Shown here piece by piece: positions 1 through 9,131 of a stretch of 64,000 nucleotides of DNA. The translations under genes and the position numbers were made by a program. The notes below the pieces were generated by a model. It searched no databases. It was given only the letters and a program-made list of their open reading frames with translations, and was not told where the DNA came from. Positions within the stretch are counted from its first letter, which is position 1, and every line of letters begins with the position of its first letter. Source of the DNA: Planktotalea arctica (lineage in GTDB: Bacteria > Pseudomonadota > Alphaproteobacteria > Rhodobacterales > Rhodobacteraceae); contig NZ_MUHR01000005.1 of the NCBI RefSeq assembly GCF_002105285.1, forward strand, positions 310,001-374,000, in the 5' to 3' direction.

Positions 1-1280
1 CCGACGCCGATTTTGAAACCCGCTTTACCGCGCTTCTGAACGCCAAGCGCGAGGATAGCCCTGATGTGGACGCGACTGTTGCGCAGATCATCGCCGATGT
101 GCGCGCACGCGGCGATGCGGCGGTCATTGATCTAACGCGCAAGTTTGATCGAATGACTTTGACAGCTGAGACTTTGGCCTTTTCATCTGAAGAGATTGAA
201 GCGGGCTGCGCTAAAGTGCCCGAGGCCGAGCGCGCCGCGCTCGAACTCGCTGCTGCGCGCATTCGCGCCTATCATGAACGCCAGATGCCCGAGGATGCCA
301 GTTGGACCGATGATGCTGGGGCAACATTGGGCTGGCGTTGGAGTGCGGTGTCCGCCGCAGGGCTCTATGTGCCGGGTGGCCTCGCCTCTTATCCATCCTC
401 CGTTTTGATGAATGCGATCCCAGCAAAAGTCGCGGGTGTCCAACGACTTGCCATCGTCGTGCCGACGCCGGACGGCATTGCCAATCCTGCCGTTTTGCTG
501 GCCGCGCGTATTGCCGGCGTTGATGAAATCTATCGTATCGGCGGCGCGCAGGCGATTGCTGCGCTGGCCTATGGCACCGAAACGATTCCGCCTGTGGACA
601 AGATAACCGGCCCCGGTAACGCATTCGTCGCCGCTGCCAAGCGCCGTGTGTTCGGGAAAGTCGGCATCGACATGATTGCCGGACCGTCCGAAATCCTCGT
701 GATCGCTGATAAGGACAATGATCCTGACTGGATCGCGCTCGATCTGCTCAGTCAGGCTGAGCATGACGAGAGCGCGCAGTCCTTGTTGATCACCGATGAT
801 GCTGGCTTTGGCCGCGCTGTCGCGGATGCCGTCACCAAACGCCTTGAGACGCTGGAGCGCCGCAAGATCGCGGGGGCAAGCTGGCGTGATTATGGCGCTG
901 TTATTACGGTAGAAAACCTTGATGAGGCGGCAACACTTTCCAATCGAATTGCTCCCGAGCACCTAGAGCTTTGCGTCGCCGATCCCGACGCGCTCAGCGC
1001 CAATTGCATTCACGCAGGCGCGATATTTCTGGGTCAGTGGACGCCAGAAGCCATCGGCGATTACATCGGCGGACCGAACCACGTTTTGCCCACCGCCCGC
1101 TCCGCGCGTTTTTCCTCTGGCCTTTCTGTGATGGATTTCGTCAAACGCACCACATTGGCGCGCATGACGCCCGAGGCCTTGCGCGCGATTGGCCCATCTG
1201 CTGAAGTGCTGGCAACATCCGAAAGTCTCGAGGCGCATGGCCTTTCCGTCACCGCCCGCCTGCAAAAATTGAACGAGTAG
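1..1280 (+). CDS. hisD: Histidinol dehydrogenase HisD (5' end outside window)
   Basis: Catalyses the last two steps of histidine synthesis, oxidising L-histidinol to L-histidine with NAD+ in the cytoplasm. About 425 residues are visible in frame from base 3. The family is usually about 435 residues, so only the first ten or so are missing, and the reading frame is open to the window edge. The in-frame ATG at 66 is therefore an internal methionine. Recognisable family segments are GPGNAF, AGPSEIL, the zinc-region SQAEHDE, the catalytic APEHLEL and GGPNHVLPT near the C-terminus. It is followed after 4 bases by UPF0262 and then a small phosphatase, a linkage I recall from Rhodobacteraceae. Confidence 0.97.
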   Translation, partial: DADFETRFTALLNAKREDSPDVDATVAQIIADVRARGDAAVIDLTRKFDRMTLTAETLAFSSEEIEAGCAKVPEAERAALELAAARIRAYHERQMPEDASWTDDAGATLGWRWSAVSAAGLYVPGGLASYPSSVLMNAIPAKVAGVQRLAIVVPTPDGIANPAVLLAARIAGVDEIYRIGGAQAIAALAYGTETIPPVDKITGPGNAFVAAAKRRVFGKVGIDMIAGPSEILVIADKDNDPDWIALDLLSQAEHDESAQSLLITDDAGFGRAVADAVTKRLETLERRKIAGASWRDYGAVITVENLDEAATLSNRIAPEHLELCVADPDALSANCIHAGAIFLGQWTPEAIGDYIGGPNHVLPTARSARFSSGLSVMDFVKRTTLARMTPEALRAIGPSAEVLATSESLEAHGLSVTARLQKLNE

Positions 1281-1284
1281 CCCT

Positions 1285-1764
1285 ATGTCCCGTATCGCCC
1301 ATATTGAAATCGACGACAGTAACCTGCCAGTCCCCACGCCCGAAATCGAGCAGGAACGAAGGGTCGCCGTGTTCGATCTGCTCGAGGATAACTCTTTTGT
1401 TCTTCCGAGCCGCGACGAGCGTGCTGCGCCCGATGGTCCCTATGATCTGACGTTGGCGATCCGCGAAAAGCGACTGGTGTTCGACATTAAAACCGCAGGT
1501 AAAGAACCGGCTGCCGAATTCCACCTCTCGCTCGGCCCGTTCCGCCAAGTGGTCAAGGATTACTTCCAGATTTGCGAGAGCTATTTCTCCGCCGTCAAGA
1601 ACCTGCCCCCCAGCCAGATCGAAACCATCGACATGGCCCGGCGCGGCATTCACATGGAAGGCAGCCGCATTCTGCAAGAACGCCTGGAGGGCAAGGCCGA
1701 GATTGACATCGACACCGCACGCCGCCTGTTCACGCTGATCTGCGTTCTGCATTTTGGCGGATAA
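1285..1764 (+). CDS. UPF0262 family protein
   Basis: A 159-residue soluble protein matching the UPF0262 family, which has no assigned function. The N-terminus has the family pattern of MSRIAHIEID, then a charged stretch with VFDLLEDN, and the middle has FHLSLGPFRQVVKDY. There is no signal peptide or membrane segment. It sits 4 bases after hisD and its stop is followed one base later by the start of the phosphatase gene, so the three are probably co-transcribed. The operon position does not by itself show a role in histidine synthesis. Confidence is high for the family and nil for the function. Confidence 0.9.
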   Translation: MSRIAHIEIDDSNLPVPTPEIEQERRVAVFDLLEDNSFVLPSRDERAAPDGPYDLTLAIREKRLVFDIKTAGKEPAAEFHLSLGPFRQVVKDYFQICESYFSAVKNLPPSQIETIDMARRGIHMEGSRILQERLEGKAEIDIDTARRLFTLICVLHFGG

Positions 1765-1765
1765 G

Positions 1766-2221
1766 ATGACTGGCGGCCTTCCACAGTCGGTTCTTTTTTG
1801 CTGCGATCACAATGCTGTACGCTCGCCCATGGCCGAAGGCATCATGAAGAAATTCTACGGCACGCAGACCTATGTGCAGTCCGTCGGCGTCTATAACGAT
1901 CTGGAAATTGACGGTTTTTCCATTACCGTCTGCGCCGAAATGGGGGTGGAACTGCACCGCCACCGCTCGCGCTCTTTCGATGAAATGGAAGAGTTCGGTG
2001 ATGATCTTAGTTCTTTTGACCTGATCATCGCCCTGTCCCCCGCCAGCCAGCATCGCGCTTTGGAATTGACCCGTGTGTTCCATCTGGAGGTGGAGTACTG
2101 GCCTATCGTCGATCCGACTGGCCTTGGGGAAACCCGCGAGGCGAAGTTGCATGCCTACCGCCAGTCGCGCGATCAGATCATCGCGCAATTGACTGGAAAA
2201 TGGGGTACAGCGCGCGGTTAA
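1766..2221 (+). CDS. Low-molecular-weight protein-tyrosine-phosphatase / ArsC-like
   Basis: A 151-residue cytoplasmic phosphatase of the LMW-PTP fold, which in bacteria covers phosphotyrosine phosphatases and thioredoxin-type arsenate reductases. The P-loop is the C-X5-R-S element CDHNAVRS (Cys13 to Ser20), and the WPIVDPTG segment gives the general-acid aspartate. An upstream TTG at 1754 is in frame, but the ATG at 1766 directly follows the UPF0262 stop (TAA 1762-1764) and is preferred. Substrate cannot be read from the sequence. Its TAA overlaps the stop codon of the convergent TetR gene at 2218-2221, so nothing of the operon lies beyond it on this strand. Confidence 0.87.
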   Translation: MTGGLPQSVLFCCDHNAVRSPMAEGIMKKFYGTQTYVQSVGVYNDLEIDGFSITVCAEMGVELHRHRSRSFDEMEEFGDDLSSFDLIIALSPASQHRALELTRVFHLEVEYWPIVDPTGLGETREAKLHAYRQSRDQIIAQLTGKWGTARG

Positions 2222-2769
2222 TCGGTTTCTGAAAGTGCGATCATTAAATCGGTCAGGGTTGCCAAGGGCGCAGCGCTCGCGCCGTCATCGCCATCGGCAA
2301 TTTCCTGCAAGCCGATTAATCCTGCGTAAAACAGGCGCGGCAGATCGGGGTTGGTCAGCTTCATGTCCGCGAAAATCGCGCTCAATTGGGTCAATCGCGC
2401 TGCATCGACGCGCCGGACCGCTGGGGCAACGTTTTGATCGCTTTTGGCCCAGGCCCGGATCGCAGGCTCGGCTCCGATGCCGCCATGTGTGCCTTGCGGC
2501 TCTGTCGCGATCTGCGAAAGCGTACGCAGTTTTGAATCCGGCGTGGGCAGGGCGTCGAGCAATGTGATGATCTCGCCCGTCGCTTTTTCTTCCCAAAACG
2601 TGATCATCGCGGCCTGAAATGTGGGGACATCCTTGAAGTGCCAGTAGAACGATCCTTTGGTCGTCTTCAAATCACGCGCCAAGGGCTCAGCCTTGAGCGC
2701 TTGCGGCCCCTTGGACGCTAGTGCGCGAAATCCTGCGGCGACCCAGTCGCGTTGTGATAATCTGGTCAT
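2218..2769 (-). CDS. TetR/AcrR family transcriptional regulator
   Basis: A 183-residue one-component repressor. Residues 5-50 form a TetR-type DNA-binding domain, with the recognition helix in TTKGSFYWHFKD. The rest is a helical ligand-binding domain without a recognisable specificity. Its start (ATG read from 2769) lies just downstream of two inverted repeats at 2777-2828, which suggests autoregulation. The only nearby same-strand gene upstream is the AhpD-like protein. Convergent overlap with the phosphatase gene leaves no terminator space. The target genes are unknown. Confidence 0.88.
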   Translation of the reverse strand: MTRLSQRDWVAAGFRALASKGPQALKAEPLARDLKTTKGSFYWHFKDVPTFQAAMITFWEEKATGEIITLLDALPTPDSKLRTLSQIATEPQGTHGGIGAEPAIRAWAKSDQNVAPAVRRVDAARLTQLSAIFADMKLTNPDLPRLFYAGLIGLQEIADGDDGASAAPLATLTDLMIALSETD

Positions 2770-2776
2770 GCCTCAA

Positions 2777-2828
2777 CATACGTAGGCGTACTGAAGAGAT
2801 CAAGATGTCTGACATACGAAAGCGTATG
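2777..2828. promoter_or_regulatory. Two operator-like dyads upstream of the tetR gene
   Basis: Two related inverted repeats lie directly before the tetR start. The downstream copy is perfect: CATACG, four bases, CGTATG (2813-2828). The other reads CATACG, four bases, CGTACT (2777-2792), with two mismatches in the second arm. They start 36 bases apart, between three and four helical turns. This arrangement is typical of autoregulated TetR repressors. The binding itself is inferred. Confidence 0.55.
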
Positions 2829-2884
2829 GTCGCAAGATTACAAGATACATCGTGTAAAGCGGCGCACTCTTCCTGTTCTACAAC

Positions 2885-2926
2885 CTGCCCATGCCCAGTG
2901 GAGTTTTCACATTATGCCATGGGCAG
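2885..2926. repeat. Inverted repeat CTGCCCATG / CATGGGCAG with T-run
   Basis: Nine-base perfect arms at 2885-2893 and 2918-2926 enclose a 24-base loop and are followed by TTTT on the plus strand. It lies in the 187-base gap between the AhpD-like gene and tetR, both on the minus strand. The T-run is on the wrong side to terminate the AhpD-like transcript. Role unknown. Confidence 0.35.
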
Positions 2927-2956
2927 TTTTAGTAACGATCCCAGCGCTAGCGATGC

Positions 2957-3292
2957 TCATACGCTCAATTCTTCAAAACAGTTCAGCGCTTTGGCGGCGT
3001 ACATCATCGAGGGCCCGCCGCCCATCTGGATGCTCATCGCCAGAACGTCGCTGATCTCTTCGCGCGATGCGCCAGTGCGCACGAGGGCTTCGATGTGTAG
3101 TGCGATGCAGGCGTCGCATTTGGTGGCAACGGCAATGCCGAGGGCAACGAATTCCTTGGTTTTGAATTCCAGAACGCCGCCTTCTTTGACGGTTTTGCTA
3201 AGCGCGCCGAAGGCTTTTGCCGTCTCGGGCATTGCCTTGTTCAAGTTGCGCAATCGATCGCGCGTGTCGTTCAGTTTCTCGCTCCAAGCCAT
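2957..3292 (-). CDS. Carboxymuconolactone decarboxylase / AhpD-like protein
   Basis: A 111-residue member of the AhpD-like fold, whose single-domain members are thiol-dependent peroxidase partners or decarboxylases. The redox motif is present: Glu47, then Cys59-x-x-Cys62 and His66 in KCDACIALH. The frame is open upstream to 3379, but the ATG at 3292 starts MAWSEKL, the usual N-terminus of this family, so the longer form is rejected. No partner peroxidase is adjacent. The TetR gene lies downstream on the same strand, but whether it regulates this gene is only a guess. Confidence 0.85.
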   Translation of the reverse strand: MAWSEKLNDTRDRLRNLNKAMPETAKAFGALSKTVKEGGVLEFKTKEFVALGIAVATKCDACIALHIEALVRTGASREEISDVLAMSIQMGGGPSMMYAAKALNCFEELSV

Positions 3293-3396
3293 GATGTGCC
3301 GCCTTTTGAAAATTGGTTTCGGTTGAGCTACATGCGGCGCACCTGCGTGGCTTTGATCTCGATCAGAAATGCGCGGCACCGCAGTCTGCTAAACTA

Positions 3397-3429
3397 TAAA
3401 AAGACCCCCGGTGGTACGCACCGGGGGTC
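3397..3429 (-). terminator. Rho-independent terminator after the acyl-CoA dehydrogenase gene
   Basis: A perfect 11-bp stem (GACCCCCGGTG / CACCGGGGGTC) with a 5-base loop at 3403-3429. On the minus strand it ends in a T-rich tail (the plus strand reads TATAAAAA). It lies 28 bases past the stop of the dehydrogenase gene. Confidence 0.9.
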
Positions 3430-3457
3430 GCTCAAGGTTTAGGCTAGGATACACACG

Positions 3458-5146
3458 CTAACCGAGGAGGCGACGTGCGATTACCTGAGCTTGAATTTCT
3501 GCTGCGCCCTCGAAAATATTGAGGATACGTGCGTCGCACAGAATGCGCGAGATTTTGTATTCCAGCGCGAAACCGTTGCCGCCATGGATTTGCAGCGCGT
3601 TATCCGCCGCTGCCCATGCCACGCGCGCGCCTAGCAGCTTGGCCATGCCCGCCTCCAGATCACAGCGCCGGCCTTCGTCCTTCTCGCGCGCACTGAAATA
3701 GGTGAGTTGACGCGCCACCATGATTTCGACGGCCATCATCGCCAATTTGCCCGATACGCGCGGAAAATCGATCAGGCTTTTGCCGAACTGCTTGCGATCG
3801 ATCGCATATTGCATGCCAACATCCAGCGCCGATTGCGCCACGCCAATCGCGCGCGCTGCTGTCTGGATGCGTGCACTCTCGAACGTCTCCATAAGCTGTT
3901 TGAAGCCTTTGCCCTCTTCGCTTCCCAGCAGGTTTTCGCCGCTCACCTTGAAACCGTCGAACGCCAGTTCGTATTCCTTCATGCCGCGATAGCCAAGCAC
4001 TTCGATCTCGCCCCCTGTCATCCCCTCGGTCGGGAATGGGGCATCATCCGTGCCGGGTGTCTTTTCGGCCAGGAACATCGACAGACCTTTGTAATCGGAC
4101 GTGTCCGGATCGGTGCGCGCTAGCAGCGTCATCACATGGGTGCGCGAAGCGTGGGTGATCCAGGTCTTGTTGCCTGTGACCGTGTAATCGCCATCCGCGC
4201 CTTTCACCGCGCGGGTGCGCAATGCCCCGAGATCAGAGCCTGTGTTTGGCTCGGTAAACACCGCCGTTGGTAGCGTTTCAGCAGAGGCCAGTTGCGGCAG
4301 CCATTTCTGCTTTTGTGCTTCGGTTCCGCCCGCAATAATCAATTCTGCGGCGATTTCAGAGCGCGTGCCAAGGGAACCGACCCCGATATAGCCGCGCGAC
4401 AGTTCCTCAGAAACGACGCACATCGACGCCTTGGACAGACCGAAACCGCCGTATTCTTCCGGAATGGTTAGGCCGAACACGCCCATTTCTGCCAGCTCGT
4501 CGATGATTTCCGTTGGGATCAATTCGTCTTTGAGGTGCCACTCATGCGCAAAGGGTTCCACCTTTTCGAGCGCATAGCGGCGGAATTGATCGCGAATCAT
4601 CTCCAATTCGTCGTCGAGGCCGGAGGCACCATACAATGTTGCGCCGGATTGCTCTTGCATCAACTCGACAAGCCGCGTGCGCGCCGCTTGTGTATTGCCG
4701 CCCTGCGTCAGCGCCATCACGGCAGGATCCATCATTGGGCGCATGTCGCCCTGACTCAGGCCAATATCTTGCAGGCGCAGAATCTCGCCCTGGTTCATCG
4801 GGATGCCGCCGTAGATCTGCCAGAGGTATTCGCCGAAAGCGATTTGGTGGATCAACTGTTCCGTCTCGCCGAACTTGCCATCCGCCTGCTGGCGCTCGGC
4901 CCAGCCCTGCATCTGGCGCAGGCTTTCCACATAGGTCGCTAGCCAGGCAAGGCCGTGGCTAGCCGTTTGATTTTCCTCGATAAGTGCACCTGAAATACGT
5001 CCACTTTCGGTGACCTGCGAGCGCAGTTTTTCGCGGGCGATCTCCAAAATGGCTTCGACTGGGCCGATTGCGGCTTTGGTCATTTGCAGTAGATCGGGAA
5101 GGATCACTGGTGTCTGCATTATCATATCCTGTCCATCATGGGCCAT
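3458..5146 (-). CDS. mcd: Acyl-CoA dehydrogenase, probably (2S)-methylsuccinyl-CoA dehydrogenase
   Basis: A 562-residue flavoprotein with an acyl-CoA dehydrogenase core preceded by an N-terminal extension of about 150 residues. That extension and overall length are the hallmark of methylsuccinyl-CoA dehydrogenase of the ethylmalonyl-CoA acetate-assimilation pathway. The core shows TIPEEYGGFGLSK, the FAD-binding FTEPNTGSDLG, and ending segments DALQIHGGNGFA and RILNIFEGAAEIQ. The start at 5146 is supported by AAGGAG eight bases upstream, against an upstream in-frame ATG at 5224. It is a single-gene unit with its own terminator. No other ethylmalonyl-CoA pathway gene lies in the window, so substrate assignment rests on family resemblance; an isobutyryl- or isovaleryl-type enzyme is the alternative. 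Confidence 0.82.
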   Translation of the reverse strand: MAHDGQDMIMQTPVILPDLLQMTKAAIGPVEAILEIAREKLRSQVTESGRISGALIEENQTASHGLAWLATYVESLRQMQGWAERQQADGKFGETEQLIHQIAFGEYLWQIYGGIPMNQGEILRLQDIGLSQGDMRPMMDPAVMALTQGGNTQAARTRLVELMQEQSGATLYGASGLDDELEMIRDQFRRYALEKVEPFAHEWHLKDELIPTEIIDELAEMGVFGLTIPEEYGGFGLSKASMCVVSEELSRGYIGVGSLGTRSEIAAELIIAGGTEAQKQKWLPQLASAETLPTAVFTEPNTGSDLGALRTRAVKGADGDYTVTGNKTWITHASRTHVMTLLARTDPDTSDYKGLSMFLAEKTPGTDDAPFPTEGMTGGEIEVLGYRGMKEYELAFDGFKVSGENLLGSEEGKGFKQLMETFESARIQTAARAIGVAQSALDVGMQYAIDRKQFGKSLIDFPRVSGKLAMMAVEIMVARQLTYFSAREKDEGRRCDLEAGMAKLLGARVAWAAADNALQIHGGNGFALEYKISRILCDARILNIFEGAAEIQAQVIARRLLG

Positions 5147-5302
5147 CGGAAGTCTCCTTGAAACGGTTCTGGTCCAAATAATCCTTTCGCAGCTGCAGCG
5201 CAACAAAAATACGAAATACATCAAGTAATTGTTTTTATATTACGCGCTCTGCTGTAACATTTCTGACCTACGCAGTTAGGGCGCGCGCTGCTAAGAGCAA
5301 GC

Positions 5303-6076
5303 ATGGATATGCTTTTACAGATTCTTCCGCCCGACCTGCTGCTCGCTGCATTCGCGGTCGCGTTGCTTGCAGGGGTTGTCAAAGGCATCGTTGGGTTCGC
5401 GATGCCGATGATCCTGCTTTCGGGGTTGAGCATGTTCATGTCGCCCGAATTGGCACTTGCCGCGCTCTTGCTGCCTACGGTCGTCACCAATGGTATGCAA
5501 ATCCTGCGCCACGGGCTGCGCGCGGTCTGGCAGGTCACGGTGCGCTTTCGCATCTTTCTTATGGTCGGCGGGGCCATGCTTTTTGGCGCGGCCCAGTTGG
5601 TGCCGCAATTGCCGGTACAGCTATTTTTACTGGCGCTCGGCGTCGTTGTAACAGGTTTCGCACTCTGGCAGCTTTCGGGCCTCGCGCCTGCCCCGGGCGC
5701 ATGGCAGCAAAGCCGTAAACTCGATATTACAGTTGGGGCCTTTGCAGGGTTCGTTGGTGGTATTTCGGGTATTTGGGGGCCGCCCACAGTTGCCTATTTG
5801 ACCGCCATGGGCACCGAAAAGCGCGCGCAGATGTTGGCGCAGGGGGTGATCTACGGCCTCGGCGCGGTGCTTTTGGTCATCGGGCATCTGCGCTCTGGTA
5901 TTCTGAATGCGCAGACCCTGCCCTTGTCCGTTCTCTTGGTGGTGCCTGCGATCGCGGGCATGATGCTGGGCGGGCGTATATCGGACCGTTTCGATCAAGC
6001 GACGTTCCGCCGCGTGACGTTGATCGTGATGACCCTTGGCGGTTTGAACCTGCTGCGTCGCGGCATTTTCGGCTAG
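5303..6076 (+). CDS. TauE/SafE (TSUP) family sulfite/organosulfonate-type permease
   Basis: A 257-residue inner-membrane protein with about eight hydrophobic segments. It has the two TSUP half-repeats: VVKGIVGFAMPMILLSG near residue 27, and GFVGGISGIWGPPTVAYL near residue 150. Family members export sulfite or sulfoacetate or move other small anions, and the substrate here is unknown. It is divergent from the mcd-like gene with a 156-base gap, and its TAG overlaps the stop of the convergent ABC permease gene (CTAG at 6073-6076). No sulfonate catabolic gene is adjacent. Confidence 0.87.
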   Translation: MDMLLQILPPDLLLAAFAVALLAGVVKGIVGFAMPMILLSGLSMFMSPELALAALLLPTVVTNGMQILRHGLRAVWQVTVRFRIFLMVGGAMLFGAAQLVPQLPVQLFLLALGVVVTGFALWQLSGLAPAPGAWQQSRKLDITVGAFAGFVGGISGIWGPPTVAYLTAMGTEKRAQMLAQGVIYGLGAVLLVIGHLRSGILNAQTLPLSVLLVVPAIAGMMLGGRISDRFDQATFRRVTLIVMTLGGLNLLRRGIFG

Positions 6077-8475
6077 CGACCGCTGGAAAAGACCTGCAAC
6101 AACTGATGCGGCGCGGTACGCGCGAGGCGAAGCGCCGGCCATGCCGCCGCGATAACTGCGGCGCAAACAGCGATACCGCTCAGGATCAGGTAGGACATCG
6201 GAAAGACGAACATCGGCAATTGCCAGCCAAACGCGGCGACGTTCACCACCGCAAGCAAGGCCCATGACAGCGCCAATCCCAAGGGGATCGCCAGCACTGT
6301 CACACAAAGCGCCAGCACCATCGAGCGGAGCAACTCCAGCCGCCCCAATTGCGCGCGCGTTACGCCAAGCGCCCAAACGGGTGCGAGCTGGGGCAGGCGC
6401 ATCTGGCTTAGGGTGAGTAGGCTCATCATGATCGAGAACCCTGCCACGCTTAGGGTAAGGATATTCAGCGCCGCCGTCACCGTGAAGGTCTGCTCGAATA
6501 TCCCGAGCGAAAGCGCCTTTATCCGCGCCTGATCTGCGATGGCGCCTTGGGGTAGGGAAAGCCGCGAGGTCAAAAGCTGGGTCACGTTCACGATATCACT
6601 TTTCGGCAGGCGCAAGCCAAAGCGGATCGCCTCCACCTCCGGGTATAGCGCGCGAAACGGTGCAAGGCCGATCATCATTTGCGGTGCGGGATTGCCGTAA
6701 TCCGAATAGATACCGAGGATGCGTTGCCCCTGTGCGCCGGGAACCAGATCGCCCACAGACAGGTCAGCGCGCAGTGCGAGTTGTTCGTTGATCAAGGCGG
6801 TGCCGGGGGTTTGCAGCCTGTCCCAGACCTGCGGGCTCTGGCTCAGTAGGGGCCAGTTGTCGCGGTATGTGGCATGATCTTCGATTGCAAAGACTTCGCC
6901 CGCTTGCTCGTTCAATTGCACCACTGCGCTCATGATTGGCAAAACAGCTTCGACGCGCCCGTCCAGCAGTGTGCGCATCTGCGCCGCTTGCTCAGTGCTC
7001 TCAACCGTCACATAAAGCTCCGCCGCGAGCCGCTGATCGAGCCAGCCGGTAAAGGTCAGCCGGAAACTCGACACCATCGTGCTGACACCGACATTCGTCG
7101 CAATAGCCAAAAGCAGCGCCATCAAGGCCATCGACAGCCCCGGCACCTGACTGCGGCTGTCGGCCCAGAACCAATGGGGCAGTGCGGCGGTGCTGATCCG
7201 CTCCATCACGGCCAGTGCGCGATCAAGTAGCCAAGGCAGCAAGAACGCGGCCCCAACAAGCAGACAACCCAAAAGGATGAAGCCCTGCACCAAACCCGTC
7301 GCTGTGGAGCTCAAGCCTAGTGCGATCAGCAGCAAAAGAACACCAAGGGCGCAGAGCCAACCCATCACGCGCCGTGACGCACGCGCCCAGGCTTGCGGTG
7401 TGCCTGCTTCCATCAAGGGCAAGCGCGCCAATCGCCCGAGCGCACCTGCACTTGCGATCAAGGTACCGCCGATGGCCATGCCCAGCCCTGAAAGCCACCA
7501 GGACGCGCGAATTTGCACGGTTCCAGCAAGGTCCGCGCCATATAATCCCCGCAGTGTCGCCGCCACGTCCGGCAAAAGTGCCGCTGCGATCAGGTAGCCC
7601 AAGGCAATGCCGCACAGCCCTGCGATGCTCGCGAAGATTAGCAGTTCCGCCATGAGCAACCCGATGAGCGTTCTGAGGGAAATCCCCAAAGCGCGCAGGG
7701 TGCGAAACATCGCGCGGCGCTGCTCGAACGCCAGCCCGATGGCACCGTAGACGATGAACAGGCCGACGACAAAGGACAGCAGGCCAAAGGCGGTGAGGTT
7801 TAGGTGAAAACTATCCGTAAGACGCGCAATGTCATCGCCGCTGCTGCGCGCCGCGATGCGCTCCAGATGCGGCGCGATGGCGCTCAAAGGGGGGCGGCTC
7901 TGCGGTTGCTCCCGTAGCAGGATTAGCCGATCGACGGTATCACCGCGATCGAGCAAGCGCGCGGCCACACCGATATCAAGCAGCACAGTGCCGCTGGACA
8001 GGGACGGCTCGATGCGAAACGCCATGCCTAGATTTGTGGCGACCTCGCTCAGATCACTTGCCACCAAGGCGAAACCACTCGTGGAGAAGAACTGATCGAG
8101 CGGCAAGTCCTGTAAATTCTGGCTTGCGGTGACGGCGGGCGCTGTCAGCGGCTCGATCCCAAGGATGCGAAAGTTTTGCCCGGCCACGACGAGCGCGCCG
8201 TCGATCTGTGGCGTGACCAGCCAGCCGGCACGGCGCAGTGCCGCGAAGTCCTGCACACGCAGTTTTTGTCCCTGCGCTGCAACGATCTGGTCAAGCTGCC
8301 CTTGTGCCACGCGGTCCGCCGCTACGCCGTAACTCGCACGCGCTTCGGCGTTGATCGCCTGCACGCCGGACCACAGCGCCGTGGCCAGTGCCAGTCCGAC
8401 CAGCAGCGTGAAAAGCTGCAAGGGATTGCGCCACCAATGCGAGAGCAGCGCGCGCAAGGCAGGTCGCCAGATCAT
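6073..8475 (-). CDS. ABC transporter permease, FtsX/MacB type (YbbP-like)
   Basis: An 800-residue membrane protein with two FtsX-type permease modules. A transmembrane helix lies near residues 15-35, followed by a periplasmic part, a membrane cluster at about 220-440, a second large periplasmic part, and a final three-helix FtsX module at about 680-795. Proteins of this build work by mechanotransmission or lipid/lipoprotein handling rather than solute import. The ATG overlaps the stop of the ATPase gene by four bases (8472-8475), so the two form one exporter-like unit. A lysophospholipase gene often found with ybbAP is not adjacent here. Confidence 0.88.
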   Translation of the reverse strand: MIWRPALRALLSHWWRNPLQLFTLLVGLALATALWSGVQAINAEARASYGVAADRVAQGQLDQIVAAQGQKLRVQDFAALRRAGWLVTPQIDGALVVAGQNFRILGIEPLTAPAVTASQNLQDLPLDQFFSTSGFALVASDLSEVATNLGMAFRIEPSLSSGTVLLDIGVAARLLDRGDTVDRLILLREQPQSRPPLSAIAPHLERIAARSSGDDIARLTDSFHLNLTAFGLLSFVVGLFIVYGAIGLAFEQRRAMFRTLRALGISLRTLIGLLMAELLIFASIAGLCGIALGYLIAAALLPDVAATLRGLYGADLAGTVQIRASWWLSGLGMAIGGTLIASAGALGRLARLPLMEAGTPQAWARASRRVMGWLCALGVLLLLIALGLSSTATGLVQGFILLGCLLVGAAFLLPWLLDRALAVMERISTAALPHWFWADSRSQVPGLSMALMALLLAIATNVGVSTMVSSFRLTFTGWLDQRLAAELYVTVESTEQAAQMRTLLDGRVEAVLPIMSAVVQLNEQAGEVFAIEDHATYRDNWPLLSQSPQVWDRLQTPGTALINEQLALRADLSVGDLVPGAQGQRILGIYSDYGNPAPQMMIGLAPFRALYPEVEAIRFGLRLPKSDIVNVTQLLTSRLSLPQGAIADQARIKALSLGIFEQTFTVTAALNILTLSVAGFSIMMSLLTLSQMRLPQLAPVWALGVTRAQLGRLELLRSMVLALCVTVLAIPLGLALSWALLAVVNVAAFGWQLPMFVFPMSYLILSGIAVCAAVIAAAWPALRLARTAPHQLLQVFSSGR

Positions 8476-9131
8476 TGGGCGATGATCCCGCCGCGCAGGG
8501 TCATTTGTCGATCGAGCGCGCGGGCATGTACCGCCGAATGCGTCACCATCAAGACCGATGTGTCGGTTTCGCGCGTGATCTCTAAAAGCAGGGCCAGCAC
8601 GCTTTGCGCAGTGTCCTCATCCAGATTGCCGGTCGGTTCATCCGCCAGCACCAGTGCCGGTTTTGCCGCCAGTGCGCGGGCGATCGCGACGCGTTGTTGC
8701 TGCCCTCCCGATAGCGCTTCGGGATATTTCGCCAGATGGGCATTCAGCCCCATTTGCGTGGCCAGTTGTGTGCACCAGACTGGGTCATGGCGCCCGGCCA
8801 ATTGCGCCTGAAACGCAATGTTGGCGGCGACGGTGAGGCTGGGGATCAGATTGAATTGCTGGAAAATAAGGCCGACCAGATGACGCCTGCGCTCTGCGCG
8901 TTTGCTGTCGCTTGGCTCGGACATGATTTGCCCGTCCAGGGTGATCTGCCCGCTTTTTGGCACATCAAGACCTGCAATCAGATGCAAAAGTGTGCTCTTT
9001 CCTGAACCGGATTCGCCCATGAGCGCAAGGCTTTCACCGCGCTCCAGCGTCAGTGAAATACCGCGCAGAACCGCGGTTTCGATGCCGCCTGCGACGTAGC
9101 TTTTGTGAAGGTTTTCGATGGTCAAGAGCAT
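8472..9131 (-). CDS. ABC transporter ATP-binding protein (LolD/MacB/YbbA type)
   Basis: A 219-residue ATPase that powers the adjacent FtsX-type permease. Walker A is GESGSGKST (39-47), the Q-loop is FQQFNLIPSL, the signature is LSGGQQQR (140-147) and Walker B is VLADEP (161-166) followed by TGNLD. These are typical of the MacB/LolD/YbbA branch. The frame is open upstream to 9803, but ATG 9131 has GGAGG a few bases before it and begins the standard domain, so the longer version is rejected. It is the first gene of the two-gene unit. Confidence 0.92.
   Translation of the reverse strand: MLLTIENLHKSYVAGGIETAVLRGISLTLERGESLALMGESGSGKSTLLHLIAGLDVPKSGQITLDGQIMSEPSDSKRAERRRHLVGLIFQQFNLIPSLTVAANIAFQAQLAGRHDPVWCTQLATQMGLNAHLAKYPEALSGGQQQRVAIARALAAKPALVLADEPTGNLDEDTAQSVLALLLEITRETDTSVLMVTHSAVHARALDRQMTLRGGIIAQ

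Noticed and set aside
183-962. 259-residue open frame on the minus strand inside hisD
   Set aside because: It is a shadow of a strongly conserved gene in GC-rich DNA; no ribosome site and no recognisable domain.
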